This document shows, piece after piece, positions 38,448 to 53,233 of a DNA stretch of 64,000 nucleotides. The stretch's first letter is position 1, and each line of letters starts with the position of its first letter. The notes under the pieces were generated by a model. That model saw only the letters and a list, made by a program, of their open reading frames with translations. It was not told where the DNA came from and ran no database searches. The translations under genes and the position numbers were made by a program. This DNA comes from Polydactylus sextarius. Lineage: Eukaryota > Chordata > Actinopteri > Polynemidae. The stretch covers positions 6,155,001-6,219,000 of the forward strand of contig CM028920.1 in assembly GCA_016801845.1 (NCBI GenBank), given 5' to 3'.

Positions 38448-38650
38448 TAGTTGCATTTAATTAGTGCCTGAATTATGACCAAAAACGTAAGTTAGAGTTG
38501 ATCATCGACCACCTAAATCTAATAAATTCATCCTCAAGTCCAAGTGAACATTTGTGTCAAATTTAAAAGAATTTTCTTGAGGTGTTTTTGAAAGATCACA
38601 TTCACAATAAAGGTGTGGACAGACAAACTCAATATCGCCTCTGGTCACAG
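38448..38650 (+). mobile_element. Dispersed repeat, most complete copy
   Basis: In order: AGTTGCATTTAATTAGTGCC, TGACCAAAAACGTAAG, CGACCACCTAAATCTAATAA, ATTCATCCTCAAGTCCAAGT, GAACATTTGTGTCAAATTTA, TTTTCTTGAGGTGTTTTTGA and GTGGACAGACAAAC. This gives the family's full module order with small changes. Confidence 0.7.
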
Positions 38651-39275
38651 TTGTATATAAGTTTACAAAGTTTACAAATTTTACAAATTTACACTCACTC
38701 ATCCTTAAAAACTGAACCGCCAATGACATCATCAGGTGAGAACCAATCACATACTGCCTATTTCAATTTTCATATATATGTATTGAAATGGCATGATAAA
38801 GGTTTACACTTTCTTGATGCCTTTTGAAAAAAGACTTGGGAAATAAATCATAACCTGAACCTGAACCTTTGGTCATCTAACCACTCTGCCTTAGCAAAAG
38901 TGGTAAAAAATGTCAATAAGATACATAATAGATCAATCAGAGAAGCTTAAATATGAGTCATACACAGACATTTTGAGGATCTCCTTCTCTGACATGAACT
39001 ATTGAATTCTTTCCTATTAGTTTTGACCCAAAACAATTTTAGAGAAGGTTACACTTCCTTTAGTTGATGCAACTCACAACATGGTGCCAATGATGAGCAC
39101 GTAAAAGACTGATTACCCCTGATTATGCTATAAATCTATTCTACGGAATGCAATTCTGTAAGAGCAAATAATCGCAATAAAGATTTCAACTTAAATTGTA
39201 GAGTCATATCCTGGTGGCTGTTTCCTGTCTGAGTCTTCCAAAGAAGATGGGAGGAGATTTATTTGCTTGTTGGCT

Positions 39276-39316
39276 GTCCACTTAGAGTCGAGACTTAAAC
39301 TTGACTCTAAGTGGAC
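39276..39316. repeat. Hairpin with 14-bp perfect arms
   Basis: GTCCACTTAGAGTC and its exact complement are separated by 13 bp. Confidence 0.8.
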
Positions 39317-40097
39317 TACAAACTACTGCGAATGTTTTGCTGTACAAGAAAGTAACAAAACAACAATCTGTCTTGAAATACATTCTTTCCCACCAGTTAA
39401 CCTGTATGCCTGCATTTCATCTCTAAAGGAGAGGGTAACAGTGGTGTGTTCGGGGACTGACAAAAACAGTAGAATTGCAATTGAACCAATTAATGTATTT
39501 CACTACTATCACATATCATGGTTTTGTGTGATTTTCTGTTGATTTCAGTGTAAAATCACCAGAACTGATTGCAGGCCACATTAGAGAAGAAGATCCCAGT
39601 GTCACAGTGGAATTTTAACAAGATATGAAATAAGATTTCCTCCCTCTTTATTACTTTTGGAAGAGCTTCTTGAGTTTACCTCAAAAAAGCCTCCAATATT
39701 CAGCCACCAACCATTCATTCAACACGCTGGCAGCATTATTTCCATGGTTATCAAATGTCTTACATCCACTAAAAAACATCATATGATGTGCAGTAGTTGC
39801 CCACAGATTACAGAAACAGACCTGTCATCTGACAGTAAATCACAGGTCTTGCAATGAATGATTTACCCCGGGGGATGTTTCTGGGAAAACCAAGCCATTC
39901 GTTAGCAAGAACACTTGATGAGCTTGTCAGCCCTTTTTTTTGATTTGGAATATAAACTCTTACATGTGTAGAGAAATAAAAATAACAAAGAACAATGTAA
40001 ATAACATTGCACACTGTGACTCAAATACATAAGGAAACTGTTGGTTAGTGGCATTTAAGTATAATGCTTTAAAGTCTATATCTGATACTCTAAGGAC

Positions 40098-40240
40098 CAA
40101 AATGCAGACAGAGGGCCAATCCCATTCCTCTTTTTTTTAACCCCTTCCCCTACCGCTTTACCCCTTATCCTTTGAAACAAAGTGGTGACGGGTAGGGGTG
40201 AAAACATTGCCCTAGGTGACAATCCTACTTTATCATTAAA
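40098..40240. mobile_element. Degraded DNA-transposon (MITE-like) fragment
   Basis: GAGGGCCAATCCCATTCC, then AACCCCTTCCCCTACC, TTTACCCCTTATCCTTTGAA, ACGGGTAGGGGTGAAAAC and CCCTAGG. This resembles a common teleost repeat with GGGCCAATCCC ends and CCCCTTACCCC-rich arms that fold on themselves. The right end is not recognisable. Family assignment is by memory. Confidence 0.45.
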
Positions 40241-43200
40241 CGTCATCAGAAGTTGTCATTAGTTGCCACGAAGGACAATGCCCATCAAGTTGCTGATGGT
40301 TTACAACAGCAACTGAAAAAGCAATTTCTTTACATTAGTCTCGCTTTTCAGTGGAAGTCACCATCCAAAGAGTCCTGTTATCAGATAAATGGAAAACGTT
40401 AGCAAAATGGCAGCTAGCTAACTAAATTGCTAGCTAAGATTAACAAACTTATAGATGATGGTTTATAATGTGAGTGGATAAGAACCAGTGGGTTAATGTT
40501 GATTTTTCAGATTGAATGATTGAAACAACATATTTTTAATGGATGAAGCAGGGTCCATTCAAGTATGTATCAAGTGTTACCTGGTTTTCTGCATTATTTG
40601 GTTGTAAAATTTGATTGGAACTTCATTTAAATCGCAGGTAGAGACAATTATAATCATGTTTAATTATAACAGTCTTGTGTGTTATTAGTTAAAATGTTCA
40701 TAATTGTGGCCTAAATGATGATCTTTTATATTTTTAAGACAGATCTACAGATGTTTCTTATCATGGCACACAGTATGAATACTATTTGTGTATTATTTCA
40801 GTGGTGCTGTAACACTGCACCAGTGGTTCATGGACAAAAACTGAACCTTTTCCTTTGCTTTGTTTGCTATTTTGAAAACTGACGCCATATTTTTCTAGTA
40901 CAGACTGATTACAGGCCAAAAGACAATAATGGTGAAGGAAGAGTTTGCGTTCATGTCTGGATGAAATAGGGAACTGTCAGTCATCTATTGTGTGAGTGTA
41001 AATACCTGCTGGGAGCATTGAGAACAGTGACATAAGTGAAAACTGGTGGTCTGGCAGCAACAAGACATGAAAATTATAGCTGAAGATAATAACTTGCGGT
41101 TATGTAATGGTCTGCAGTTGGCGTCTGTTATCTGGTCGTCCCTGGCAGCAACAGCAGGAAACAAGAAGAGTTCAGATTTAATAGCACATGTGACCTTGTC
41201 CTTTAACTCAAGGAGAGCAGCGTTTATACTTAATGGTAGTCAAGAGTCATCGCTCGTTGACTGAATCCTGAAGAGGCGTGATAAACACAACACTCGCATG
41301 AAACTGCGTAGGTGTAAATATGACCCATGATAAATTCTTATATCTGCTCATGATCATATATTTATATATATATCACTCATTTGAGTCATACCAGTGGTAC
41401 ATACCATACAAAATTCCTCAATTTAACCAAGAATTTCCAACAATACAATAATTTCTCATCCTTTTCATCAGCTTCCCAGTGCAGATGTAAACATTAGCAC
41501 ATGGGTGGATAGGATATCCGGTTAAAACCATCCACACCTCCAGGTATTTACTGAGGGAGGAATAACAAACTAGGAGTTACTGATTAATCACAAGTGATCA
41601 TTTAGTTATCGACAGCAATGATGACACATTACAGAAGATAGAAAAACATATACAGACACACACAGACTCAGACATATCAGATGAATACACATAGACACGT
41701 TGTTCTGTTATTTCAAAATAAAAGAATGAGTTTCAATATATTTTAGTTCTGTTATATATGTTGTATGAAACAAGCATTCAGTTCTTTACATTATCATTCA
41801 AAAAAATGTGCACCCAAGTATAAAAGTAAAAGTACTGTATTCAGAAATATAAAAGAGTAGATGTATTATTACTAAATACCTCTTCAAACATTGAAAGAAA
41901 AAGTACCTATTAACTAGAGAAGTTTCTTTCAGACCTGGTTAATGTTCAGTAGGTCCCCCATTTGCCAAAAACCACATGGACCAGCCTTCCCTGCCCTTTA
42001 TGTGCATCACTGAACCTTAAGCGCATGAGAATTTGTTCAGTAACAAGTAACAAGTCACCCAGTCCTCGAACTCAACCCAAAAATCCATCTAAATCATTGT
42101 CAAACAGGAAGTAAACCCTAACCCTCACCCCAGTAAATGATCCTTGAGTCTTGTGTTCGGCCTTGAAAGCTAATGCTGCTAACGCTAATAAATCCTAACT
42201 AAATACTACAATGCTTTGATGTCCCCTTGACTCAACAAGGCATTAACTAATCTGAACTCAGCAGACCAGAGTTTGCTAGCACACCATGTGCACCTTTATC
42301 AAAGCCTCTTATCTTTTAAGTTGTATAACTTGTAATGTAGCGGCCATTAATGACACAGCAGCTAAATGTACAGCAGATCCCTGTTTTTGTCAGTGCCTAC
42401 ATCTGAAATCCTGCTTTGACCCATATAGTGGGCACCTACAAGAAGCTAAACACAGCAGTGACACCAATGGTGTGCAACAGGGAACTTAAGCTAGTATATT
42501 AGGTCAAAGTTAATCCGCTATAGAATTGATTGTTTTCAGAACTCTAGCAAAGAGGTGCTAACTACACTATTTTGTGTGACTACAACTGCTTCCAAGGAAA
42601 ACAGCACATTTAGGGAGGCTGTGTGTCACCTGTTGTTAATCATGGATGTCCATTGTCTGGACCTATTTCCATTGCAGGTGTAAACTGGACCATGAATAGC
42701 TGTTATGAATCATCAATGCAACACCATGTCCAGAGGAGCAAAGTCCAATGTCAGCTCAATTATACTCGATTATACTAACCCTATGCATAAATTCTTATAT
42801 ATAACTTAGATTAAATTGTTAAACCCTTGTTTGACTGGGTGTAATTGTAACACACATGCATATATGAAAGAGTCTTCCATGGAAAGTGACAATGGAGCAG
42901 ATGCCTGACCTTATTTTTTTCCACTGGTTTCATTATGTTCTAGTTATTATGGGCTTTGACTCTAGAGAACATGAGCACATACCTATCATGCAACACCAAT
43001 AATGTACCACAACAGCTGTAATAAATGGACAGACTTCAGGTCAGCACTTCCCACACAAGCAGCCTTCGAAATATGTTAACAGATAAAGCTGGTGCAATGT
43101 TGTCTTGTGGCATTTTGTCAGCACTTCTAACGGCTGCAAAAAAACAACAACAATGAATATTATTATTATTTCAAGCTAAAATTGGGAGTTTATTTACTTT

Positions 43201-46200
43201 TTTTTCAGATTTACTAGCAAATAACTACAAACTTTACAACAATAAATGGTCTGTCTTCACAGCATCTAAATTCACCTAAACACCAGGATCTTTAGGATCC
43301 TACTCTTTGTCTCACAAGTTATGCCACAATGGTCAACACCCACCTTCACCTGGCTGGACATTACATCTACAGGAAGGTTTGTTAGCATGCTAACTTCAGT
43401 GAACTAAAAGGAGTTATAGAAAAAGAAGTAACACGACAGTTAGCATTGGTGAGTAAAGGCATTAAGTTTGATGCTATTTGATTGGAGAGTAAATGGCTGC
43501 TATCGCTATCATTGGCTAAGCACCAACAGCTCTATAATAACTTATAGACCCTATAGAAACAGCAGAATAGCAGTGAGGAAATGTACATGCACCTTTAATA
43601 TTAATATCTTAATAGATTCATTTAAATTAATATCTTTGATTAACCTGCCGACTCAACGATAACAGAGCTGCCCGGTGAATAACTACATCAACATGTGGGA
43701 CAGTTGGCACATGCACCACAACAAGGCAATTAAGTCCTTCAAACCCTTGAGTCATCACCCACATGCAGTGCATCAAATCCATCCCCAGACCTAGCTGCTT
43801 TAAACAGCAGTAAGATTCCTGTTATATTGTTTCTCTCTGAGTGATATTGTGCGTCAGTGGATCAGCCTCCACTGCCTGACACACACAAAGACTCTCACTC
43901 ACATCACAGGGGCCTTTGAAGAGAGCACCTTATGTCATCAGTAATTGAATCTTCGGTCCTGCGTCTTGTCGGCTCTGATCTAAAACCTTTAGAGGAACAG
44001 ATTATCTTCACACGCAAGATACTCAAATCATCTGTTTCTCATGAAGAAAAAAAAAAGCTCCTTGCACTACAAGTCTTGATTCATCATAAGCCCACTGCTA
44101 CTGCTGCCACTGCTCCAAGAACAACCTGTGGTGAAAATCCTGCAGGACTGGCACATAGTAGAGACTTTCTGCAGAGTTGAGTGTGTTATATATGCACCAA
44201 TTAACTATTCAAGAGCATGAATTAGTAAAGTGACAATGGGCATGTATGACAGACAGCACATTTAACTCTCACGTGTTCAAAAAACAATGAAAACTATGAT
44301 TTGCTTTTGTAACCCAACTGATCGAAACATCCATTTTCAGCTGCTTCTGTAGTGTGTTTTGAGTCTATTCAGACATGCCCAGAAAACCTCCAATGGGAGA
44401 CACACAGGAAGCATCTTGATCAGATTGAACAACTTCAACTGTCTCCTTTCGACACAAAGAAGAGGCACCTTTAATCCTAGCTCCTCACCCTCAAAGGCTG
44501 AGCCAAACCACAAAATTGACGATTTTTGACTGAATATGGTCATTTGCAATTTCATTCCCGCTCAGCTTCTCTTCACCACAACGATCCAGAATAATGGCTG
44601 CCTCACCGATGACAACACAGTGAGTTGGTCTGTCACTATAAAGTATTGGATTTCCATTATGCAATAGCCATGACAAGCTCGTCCTCCATTTCCTGATTCT
44701 CAGTGACACCAGTGCAAGCTTCACACTTGATAGGCCTTTGAGAGCAAAGTTTAAACTCAAGTTGGAATATTTCCTCTAATCTGTTCAAGTCACTTGGGCA
44801 CAAACTTGACTGACTGATAGTAATCACACACAAAATATAGCTTTGCATTTGGTCTGAATACAACAATAAGAATCACATTGTACAGAATGGAAATATGTTA
44901 ACTGATCCTGAAATGCTGTATAGAAAACTTTCTTTACTCTACTTTATAATCACATCATAGTTTCAAAATATGTGCAAAGACTCATAAGTGTAGTGCCTTT
45001 TTAATATGTCAGTCCAGAGAATCTCAATGCTCAATGTTTACCCCTGCTTGTAAAACACATTTCATTAGCTCTGATGAGTGCCATTGAGGACACTCTTTAT
45101 GAGACCATGTGAGGACACTAAATGTCCTTAACCCATGCTAAACAACATTTTCATACCCATTCTTCTCAAATCTCAGCAATCACCATGCCACCTACATGTC
45201 AGCACCAACAAAAGTGTTACATTTAGACGACGAGGCATTGTGTCAAATCTGGATTGAGACAAACAGACGGTAGTCATCTGGACTCTGAGATATATAGAGC
45301 TGCAGCTGCACAGGGGCACCAAAATTAGATTTGTGAGCAATTTTCATGTGCGTGTTTGGGTGTTTGTGTACATGTGTTGCTGTGGGTTTTTTTCTACCAC
45401 TTGTGTGTCTTCATGCATTAAGGGTCTCTGTCTGAAAACAGGAACAGGAATCAAAACAGAGGAAAAAAACAGGATCATTTAGAGTTAGGACTGAATATTT
45501 ATATACTTCTGCTTTTCTAGTTTTCATATCTACCATTTTATCCTGTTACTTGTAATTTATCAAAATACTGTGAGATAACTAAGTCATGAACTTTTTCGCT
45601 TCTTCCAGCTCCTGTTATGTCAAGATTAAGATAAACTAGAAATTCCATTTTTGGTGTTCTGATGGGTTAATGAATGTGGTGCCAAACGATGCTAAACAGC
45701 ATAGAGGGAGCACCGATGATGTACCATAAAAGACAATGAAACACTAAAACTATTGTTAGGTGTTGCTGGAATATCTCCACATTGATTATCATGAGGATTG
45801 GTTGAAGACATGAATAAATGAAAACCATTTTTGAGAATTTGAACAAAAGCATGGATTTTAAGTAGAAAAAAATAAACAGATATTATAAATACTTGGACAG
45901 CAGTTTCAGTGTTGAAGTCAGGTTCTATGGAGACTATATTGTGAGACTGATTCTGCAGCAGTAGCAACACTAAGTAGTAACAATTAACCCGTAATTGGTG
46001 TGACTGCTGCAAATCTGTAGTCACAAGATACTTAACTCGTTATGAGGAGAAAAAGGTCTCTTCTTTGTTTGTTAAAACATTTATCTTGTTATCTTGAGAT
46101 AGCCAAATAATTATCTTGTTATTACAAGATTTTAACTTTATCATATCTTTGTAATTATTGCAGCTTTAGCTGGTCAAGTTTAGTTTGCATTTCCTTTCCT

Positions 46201-47094
46201 CTGTAATTGATCTTTCTGTGTGTATTTTTTTTACTTTAAACCAAAGAGTATGAAAGCAAATGGCTTGTTCTGCACGTCTACACACCGATGGTAGCATTTA
46301 ACAACATATTACTTCCTGTGGTTCAGTTATATTCTAACCACAGTTAACCCGATCACATGCTGCTGAGGCGGATATGGATAACTGCTGCCGCTGGAACGTG
46401 ACCAAACAAACCCACCAATTGAACAACATGTTTGATACACGTGAGCATGGTGGTATTGTGGATGTACATGCATGTTGATCAGTGCATTCCAAAGTTTAGG
46501 TTGACCCCTGTTATGCTGTAACTGCGTTTACACACACACACACAGGACGTCATATTGTGTGATTCCTGCATATGCAGAAAGAAAACAACAGGAAAGAACT
46601 GATTTCTGCAGGATGCTCTTCCTGTTTGGTGTTTAACCAGAGTCTGAGATTAAACAGCAGCCACTGACGGAATTGCCGCCGTGAAGGTGCAAGGTTTAAT
46701 CTGTGCTTTGACGTCGGAAGTATTGAGCAATGGGCACATTTGATGCAAGGTCACAAAACTGTGCAGTTAAACCTAGATGGATGACGGGTTGAAAAAGTAA
46801 TTTACAGATCCGAAAACTCAATACTCTCCCAAAGTTCACAGGTCAAATTCTATTTCCACATTTTGGCAAAACAGAATAAAAAAAAAAAAATTGGTTGATT
46901 TTGTGTATATCTGAGTCTATATTTATTCTGTTAAGTGTTATTGACAGAGGGCAATGCTGATTTTAAGGGAATGTATGCAGAGAGGACTAAATGTTAGACT
47001 GAACACCACAATCTGCTGCTACAAAAACTTTGACCAAAGATGTTCTAGAACAAAGATGATGCAGATGAGATGATCACATTCACATTCATCCATT

Positions 47095-47157
47095 CCAAAG
47101 CTGCAAACCGTATTAATTAGTGGATGATCCATTCTACCTACTGAGCCACAGCCGCCT
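47095..47157 (-). mobile_element. tRNA-derived SINE head fragment
   Basis: On the minus strand, GGCTGTGGCTCAGTAGGTAG matches the A-box region of tRNA-derived fish SINEs (TGGCTCAGTGGGTAG-like), followed by a decayed TGTCCACTAAT-like part. No B box is visible, so it is truncated. Confidence 0.5.
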
Positions 47158-48957
47158 TCCCCCAAAAAACACAAACATTATAAAATGGCCCATGCCTCCT
47201 GTCTCCGAAATAGAAATGATCAGCTGATATGAAGTGTGGCAGCAGCTAATATGAGCAGAAAAGTTACAGCTTATTTGTTTGTAACCTTTAAGGGAAAAAA
47301 AACATGTTTTTTTTTTCCTGTTGTTACAGTGACATGAAGCTCGACTGTTATGCAACACTAACTGATGGGCTATTGTTTGTCCATGTCAACATGATGCAAC
47401 ACAAGTACAATACAGTACAAATTTGCATCTGGTTGCTTAATATCTAATATCATTCCAGCGCAAGATTATACCAGACTAATGCAAATACACAAACACATTG
47501 AAACGATAATCACAATTATTGCATTATATAAAATAAATGCTAATAAATTCATTGTTTCAGTGGTTAGGATAGGTCCACGAGTACCATATGGGACCACTAA
47601 TTCAGGTCAGTCATGCAAAACCCATGTAATACAGACACAGGAAATGATTCCACATGTACCATCTCCTCTTTGAGCTGCTTCTGTTTTGATTTGGCAAAAC
47701 AGGAAACAAGTGAAATTCATGGTGTTATTGATTGGTAAATTCCATTTAGATTAGCCATTCCCATGGGAGATCACTGGGACAGTTAACAGAGCACAACAAT
47801 TGTTAGATTAAAGAAAAGTCAAAATGTTCTTATTTGTAACTAGATTTGTAGCTGTTTTGGATTGTGAAGGGCAGCGTCTTTCTACATAACAGGTACAATA
47901 CACTGGTACTGTGCAGTTTCTTTTTGTTATGTCATCAGTTAATGCAGGCGCTCCCTATCAGTTTGATCTCAGTGTGTCTGAGCTATGTCTGAGTCTGTTG
48001 CTTTGCTCTGCTGAAACATAAATACATTACAGATTAAGAGAGATTCTGCCAGAAGCTGAGCTACTCATCATCCCTATAGCAGTCTTTTTTTGTGTGTAAG
48101 AGGTGACATTCTAGTGTTGGAACAATTCACCCATTCAGCTCCATGTTGTGTAACAAGCATCCAAAAGAAAGTCCTGCCAGTCTGAAAATAAAGGTCTCTC
48201 TCTTTCATCCACCACAGAATTGACAAATATCCAAAAAAGTCAAGATTATTCAAATGTTCCTTCTCAAACAAATATCTGTCTGTGGAGCGGTGCTTTCATT
48301 GGCAGTTACATAAGACACTGAGGGCTCGAAGGTTACTAAACATTCATTGTGATTTTAATATGACCCACTGACAGATTGGGGTTGTATAGTTTTCCAGTTG
48401 AACAATATGTTATAAGAGAAATTAATTTGAATGAGGACCTTTCCATTGAGTAAGAGAACAAGGTCCTCATATCAGATGATAGATAGTGAGATTTCAGTTT
48501 TTTTTTCAGCACAGTCTGAATGATATTGTGGATAACATCTTACTGATTTCCCTGGGATGTGTGCCTGGGAACCTGTGTAACAAAAATGAGACTTGAAAAA
48601 GATAACATCTATGTTGTAACCAAGTTGGCATAATATGTGACCTAATATGCTAAATTATCTTGTTATTCTCTTTAAAATTATCCCAAACTTTTGTCAAACT
48701 TACTTTGTATCATGACAGCTGTAGCTACATGCTAATTTTGGACTGCAAGTCCTTTTGTCCTTGATGTGAAGTGAACCGAGGTTTGTCAAATTTTTTAGTT
48801 TTTTATTTTTTCACAAAACAGCACATTTTCTTTTCTATTTTCTCAAAAGTATTTTGTGGTTTAAACATTTTTGTTACTTGCAATTTAATATTATATTAAA
48901 ATATTATGTGTGGAAACTATAATCATCACCTTGTGGGACTATGCCGCCACCGAACAA

Positions 48958-49000
48958 TTCAGTTACAGGTAATTAGTGCTTTGTTGTCACACTGACATTG
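48958..49000 (+). mobile_element. Dispersed repeat, head-only copy
   Basis: CAGTTACAGGTAATTAGTGC matches the head of the family; the rest is missing. Confidence 0.4.
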
Positions 49001-51857
49001 AGTTTATGTCCAAGGCAGTTTTTGTGCTGCATTATCATTAATCTAATCAACATGCAATTCTGCCTGGGCTTTACTAATATAATAACAATGTTAGGCGATT
49101 GTTACATGACCTTTGACAACCAAAATACAAAAACTAAATCCAAAACAATTGGAACATTTGTCTTATCTAGGTTTCTAAGGTTTCTGTTAAATTACCTGTA
49201 GCAATCAAATCTTTATACTTTGCTGGAAAACATTTCCAGGAAACATCACTGAATCACCATCATGTTATTTTTCAACAAACTGCTGATGTGATTCATCTTA
49301 AATTGCTAGACTTATTTTTTTAATAGCTTACTTGAATTTTCTCATTCCCATGGATAATTGGCTAAATACGATACCATGTACTGTTCATATCATCCTTTTT
49401 ACTGTGAGAACATATTTTTAACCTATCTGCATGAATTGAAATATGAATTTAAATACATAATAATGACCTGAACAAGAAAAAAGAAATGTTTCCCATTAAT
49501 GTTTTTAGACCAATCACAAAAGGCCTGTTAACAGATCAGTAACATTCCTGCCTGACTTCATTATTTCCTTGAAAGCCCAGAGCATTTCTTGTGAACTGAC
49601 TTTCTCTCTTATTAAAAGTCAGTCTAGTTCACCCGCAAGTCGATCTCTTCCTCTGCAGTCAGTTCAATCACATACAAAAAAAAAAATGTTATTTCCTAAA
49701 ATAAATGGATATACTCATGTGAGCCATTTCTAATAAATACTGTTGCTACTGTCTCAAGGCAAACAATGACAACAACAATTTTTTACATCTAAAATAATTT
49801 TATCCAATCACCACTTGAACAGTAAAATCAAGGAAGCTTAAGCACTTGATTTGAGGTGATTGAAATCCATTAATATTCAGTCTCTAATGTGATTAATGTG
49901 AAGTGAAGAGATTCGGTCTCTACCTGCCCTTACCTCACCACCCCCTAACTAACAAACACAGACTATATCCTAGTTTGGCTCTGGATATGAGCTGAGAGCT
50001 GCAAGATAATCTAATAACTACTGCAAATATCGGTGTGCTGAATTATCCATGGAGAAGAAACAAACACAGACTGTTACACTAAGCAACATGAGTTCCTAGA
50101 TTTTTTTTTGGACAATGGACCAAAGTCCATCGTCCAGTTTTACTCAGGTTCAGTTTTTTTTTTTTAATTTTCCGGATAATGTACTAAACCTAATCTTGTT
50201 GTTTCAATTATCAACGTCTATCAGCCTATTCTTAGAAAGTCATTTATAGTTCCAGGAGTTGGTTAAGTCAGTGAAGTAGTTTGCTTTTCTAAAAACAGAA
50301 GAATGTCTGGATGGATGGTGGATACTCATGGTCAAATAGGGCTTCAGTGGTTCATATACATAAAAATTTATGTTAAAGATAATAGATGACAACAATTATG
50401 TACTTCACAATAAACAGAGGTGATTTGACACATACATTTAGATGATGATAATGTTTCAGTATTAAATGTTATGTAACATTTTTAAAATATAGACCTGGTA
50501 TAGGAAGTGTAGCATTCACTAAGCAATAAACATTCACATGAACTTTTTGTTGGTAATTAAGTTGGTAAGTTGGTAATTCAAGTGCCGCATGTTTTTATGT
50601 CCATGCATTTAGTTGAAAACATTTGCATTTTGACAAATTTCAACACGAATGACGATGACACCATTTCAAAACCAAATCAGAACAAAAGATAAATAAAGAG
50701 AGGTCAGTGTAACGTTAGGGCTGGCGGACCGCCAGGTTTTATGTGTTGTCAACATCCCATAATGCCGTCTCAGCCCTCTGTCTACCTTCCTGATGTTCCC
50801 AACCTCGCTATAATACATTTAAGGTCAGTTACGACATTGCGTTGCATAAGCACAATCCTACAGACCCTCGCTGTGTCATTAGTCACAAATATGGCAATTA
50901 CCTCTCCATCCCTCTCACCATGTGTAACTTTAATGACGCACATCGGGCTGAGTAAAAAGTGAGCAGATTGGAATATTTTATGATAGCTCTTGCTTTTATA
51001 GTGATATTAAGTTTCTGAGAAGCATAGGGTTAACAGAGTTTTTATTCCCTAGTATGGACACATACATGGGACCCAGTGTGTAATTATTGCAAAATCCCAT
51101 CATCAGCTGTCACAGGATGTGTGTTTTTGTACTTTAAGTTTCTTAGAAAGCTGTTTGTCAGCAACTTTGACCTCAACCCACAGTAGCAGATGTAGGATAG
51201 GACAAAAGAATAAATATGAATTCAGTAGAGGAATTTATTGTGTGTCTACATATTAAATGTAATTAATATAACCTATAGTGTGAGAATTTGATTAATTGAG
51301 TTATTTTCCTGAGTTTTTATTTGAGTCCTTAATCATCATCATCATCCTATTCAAAGAGTCTTATATAAGCTTGTGTAGGTGGGTTGTTTAAAGTTGGATC
51401 TTAGAATAAATTCATTTTGAAGTGATGCAATATGTTTACATGCGTTAAACTAACAGCATATCCTGTACAGTCTGTACTTATTAAAATCTATATAATATGT
51501 GACTCTGGCATTTGTCTGCGCCACTATGACGCTAATATGAAGGTGGCCATATGGGACGGTCGATGTGGTGACGATGAAAATTGTGTCTTGGGGAAAGTGA
51601 TTTAGGGAAGATCAACACAAGAGATCTGTTACGGCGAAAAACAAATATTGCTCTTCGCCTAATGCAGGCAGCAGTGAATATTAATGAGAGTTATAATTGT
51701 GTATTTTCATAATGAATGCGAGGAGGAAGAGGAGGAGGAGGAGAGCACGTAGTGTTACTGATTAGCAGCAGGGCAGTGTTACAGTACACAGCTGAGTGTC
51801 CCTGACTTCTTACACAACATCAGTGACACACAGGATCATGCAGGATGTTCTCTCTCT

Positions 51858-51882
51858 TTGTGTGTGTGTGTGTGTGTGTGTG
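51858..51882. repeat. (TG)n microsatellite
   Basis: About 12 TG units following TCTCTCTT. Confidence 0.9.
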
Positions 51883-52576
51883 CATCTACTAGAAAGATAC
51901 AGTATACAGGATTACTGCTGATAGCAAGAAGCTAGCATGTCACATACATACACACACACACTCTGTTTGGTTCATGCCACAGGGGGAAAGGTTGATCTTC
52001 TAAAAGCAGGTATAATTAAAACAGTGCTGAGAACAAACTGAGCTGCAGGGTTAAACCACTGTGTGGGCTTGTTTTGTTTTGTTTTATTGCATTTTTCAGC
52101 CTTTTATTAAAAACTGCCTGCGTGGACTTAAGGATATTAATTTTTTTTTGTATGTGTACATGTGTTTGTTGAGGACTTCAAATGTGCCACAAACATCCAC
52201 CAGGTCACGTAATAAGAAGCTCATCATGTGTTTTAGAGCCACTGTTTCTCAGTTTGAGGGAAATAAAAACAAAACTGTTACTTTATTTCCACTTCTGGGA
52301 GTCACAGATTTGATTTGTGTGACTCTGGCTGACACCAGTGTGATGGTTTTACGTCTGTTTAAACAGTGATTTCATTACATTTCCTGTTTGAACAGCTATA
52401 AAAGTCAACTTTCTGTGAACACGTGACCTCAGCTCGGTCTTGTTTTTGTTACATTCTGTGTAGCATCAGCTTTTGACAACCTTTTTTTTGTGTTTTTGTC
52501 CTTGACCTTATAAATGTGTTGAAGCAGCACTGGGATAAATGAGAGTCAATGCAAAGTCAACTTTAGTTTATGATTT

Positions 52577-53233
52577 TTTATTGTATTTCAAGATTTTCTT
52601 TGCTTCTTCTTCTTTGCAAAAATGACATGGACAATAAATATACATTCACAATATAAAATAGTTAAGATTGCAACCAAAACATTCAAGTGTACGTAGCAGT
52701 TATAAAATCTATATGATAAAGATGTAAACAGCGTTATTCCTGTTTCTCCTCTTCTTCCTCCAACATTGCTCCTTCTTAGTCAAGAGTCTTTTTTCTCTCT
52801 CTTTGTGTGTGCGTGTAAAAGAAGGCATGACGTCAACAAAACACGTTTACGCATAGATGCGCGGGTCTCACAAGGTATGAAGCCACGTCACACATTGGGC
52901 TCTGTACGAACAGAACAAGCAAACATTCTTAAATGTCTTGTGGGCAGTGTTATTGTTGTTGTTGTTGTTTTTTTTTTTTCTTCAGTGGTTTGTAGCGGAC
53001 TCGTGTGTCCACCTAAAGAGTGTTTGGAAACGGCGCTGAGGTCAGAGCGCACGGCGGCTGCTGCTGCTGCTGCCCCGGCGCATCCGCATCCACACCTCCA
53101 GTGCTTAGTTCGAGCGCAGACGGCCGCACAGGTCGCTTCTCAAGCTGACGCACCAGGCTCCTTCTTCTTTCAAAGATTTTATTTTATTTTTTTTGAAGTT
53201 CACACCTCATTCTCTTTATTCATTTTATTTTTT
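52577..53233 (-). other. rasd1: Probable RASD1 3' UTR
   Basis: No other gene intervenes after the RASD1 stop. AATAAA on the minus strand at 52582-52577 is a plausible poly(A) signal and gives a 3' UTR of about 650 nt. On the minus strand it includes a GCA/GCC triplet run (53055-53075) and an AAC triplet run (52949-52970). The open plus-strand frame through here is antisense and judged spurious. Confidence 0.45.

Larger units (their letters stand above)
35853..52570. other. Intergenic, no gene supported (part 4)
   Basis: About 16.7 kb of AT-rich sequence. No exon-like coding sequence is recognised and no MED9-like protein is seen. Listed separately are one clear dispersed-repeat copy, a hairpin, a transposon fragment, a SINE fragment and short microsatellites. 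Confidence 0.55.

Noticed and set aside
42114..42131. Telomere-like AACCCTAACCCT
   Set aside because: Only two units, too short to call an interstitial telomeric repeat.
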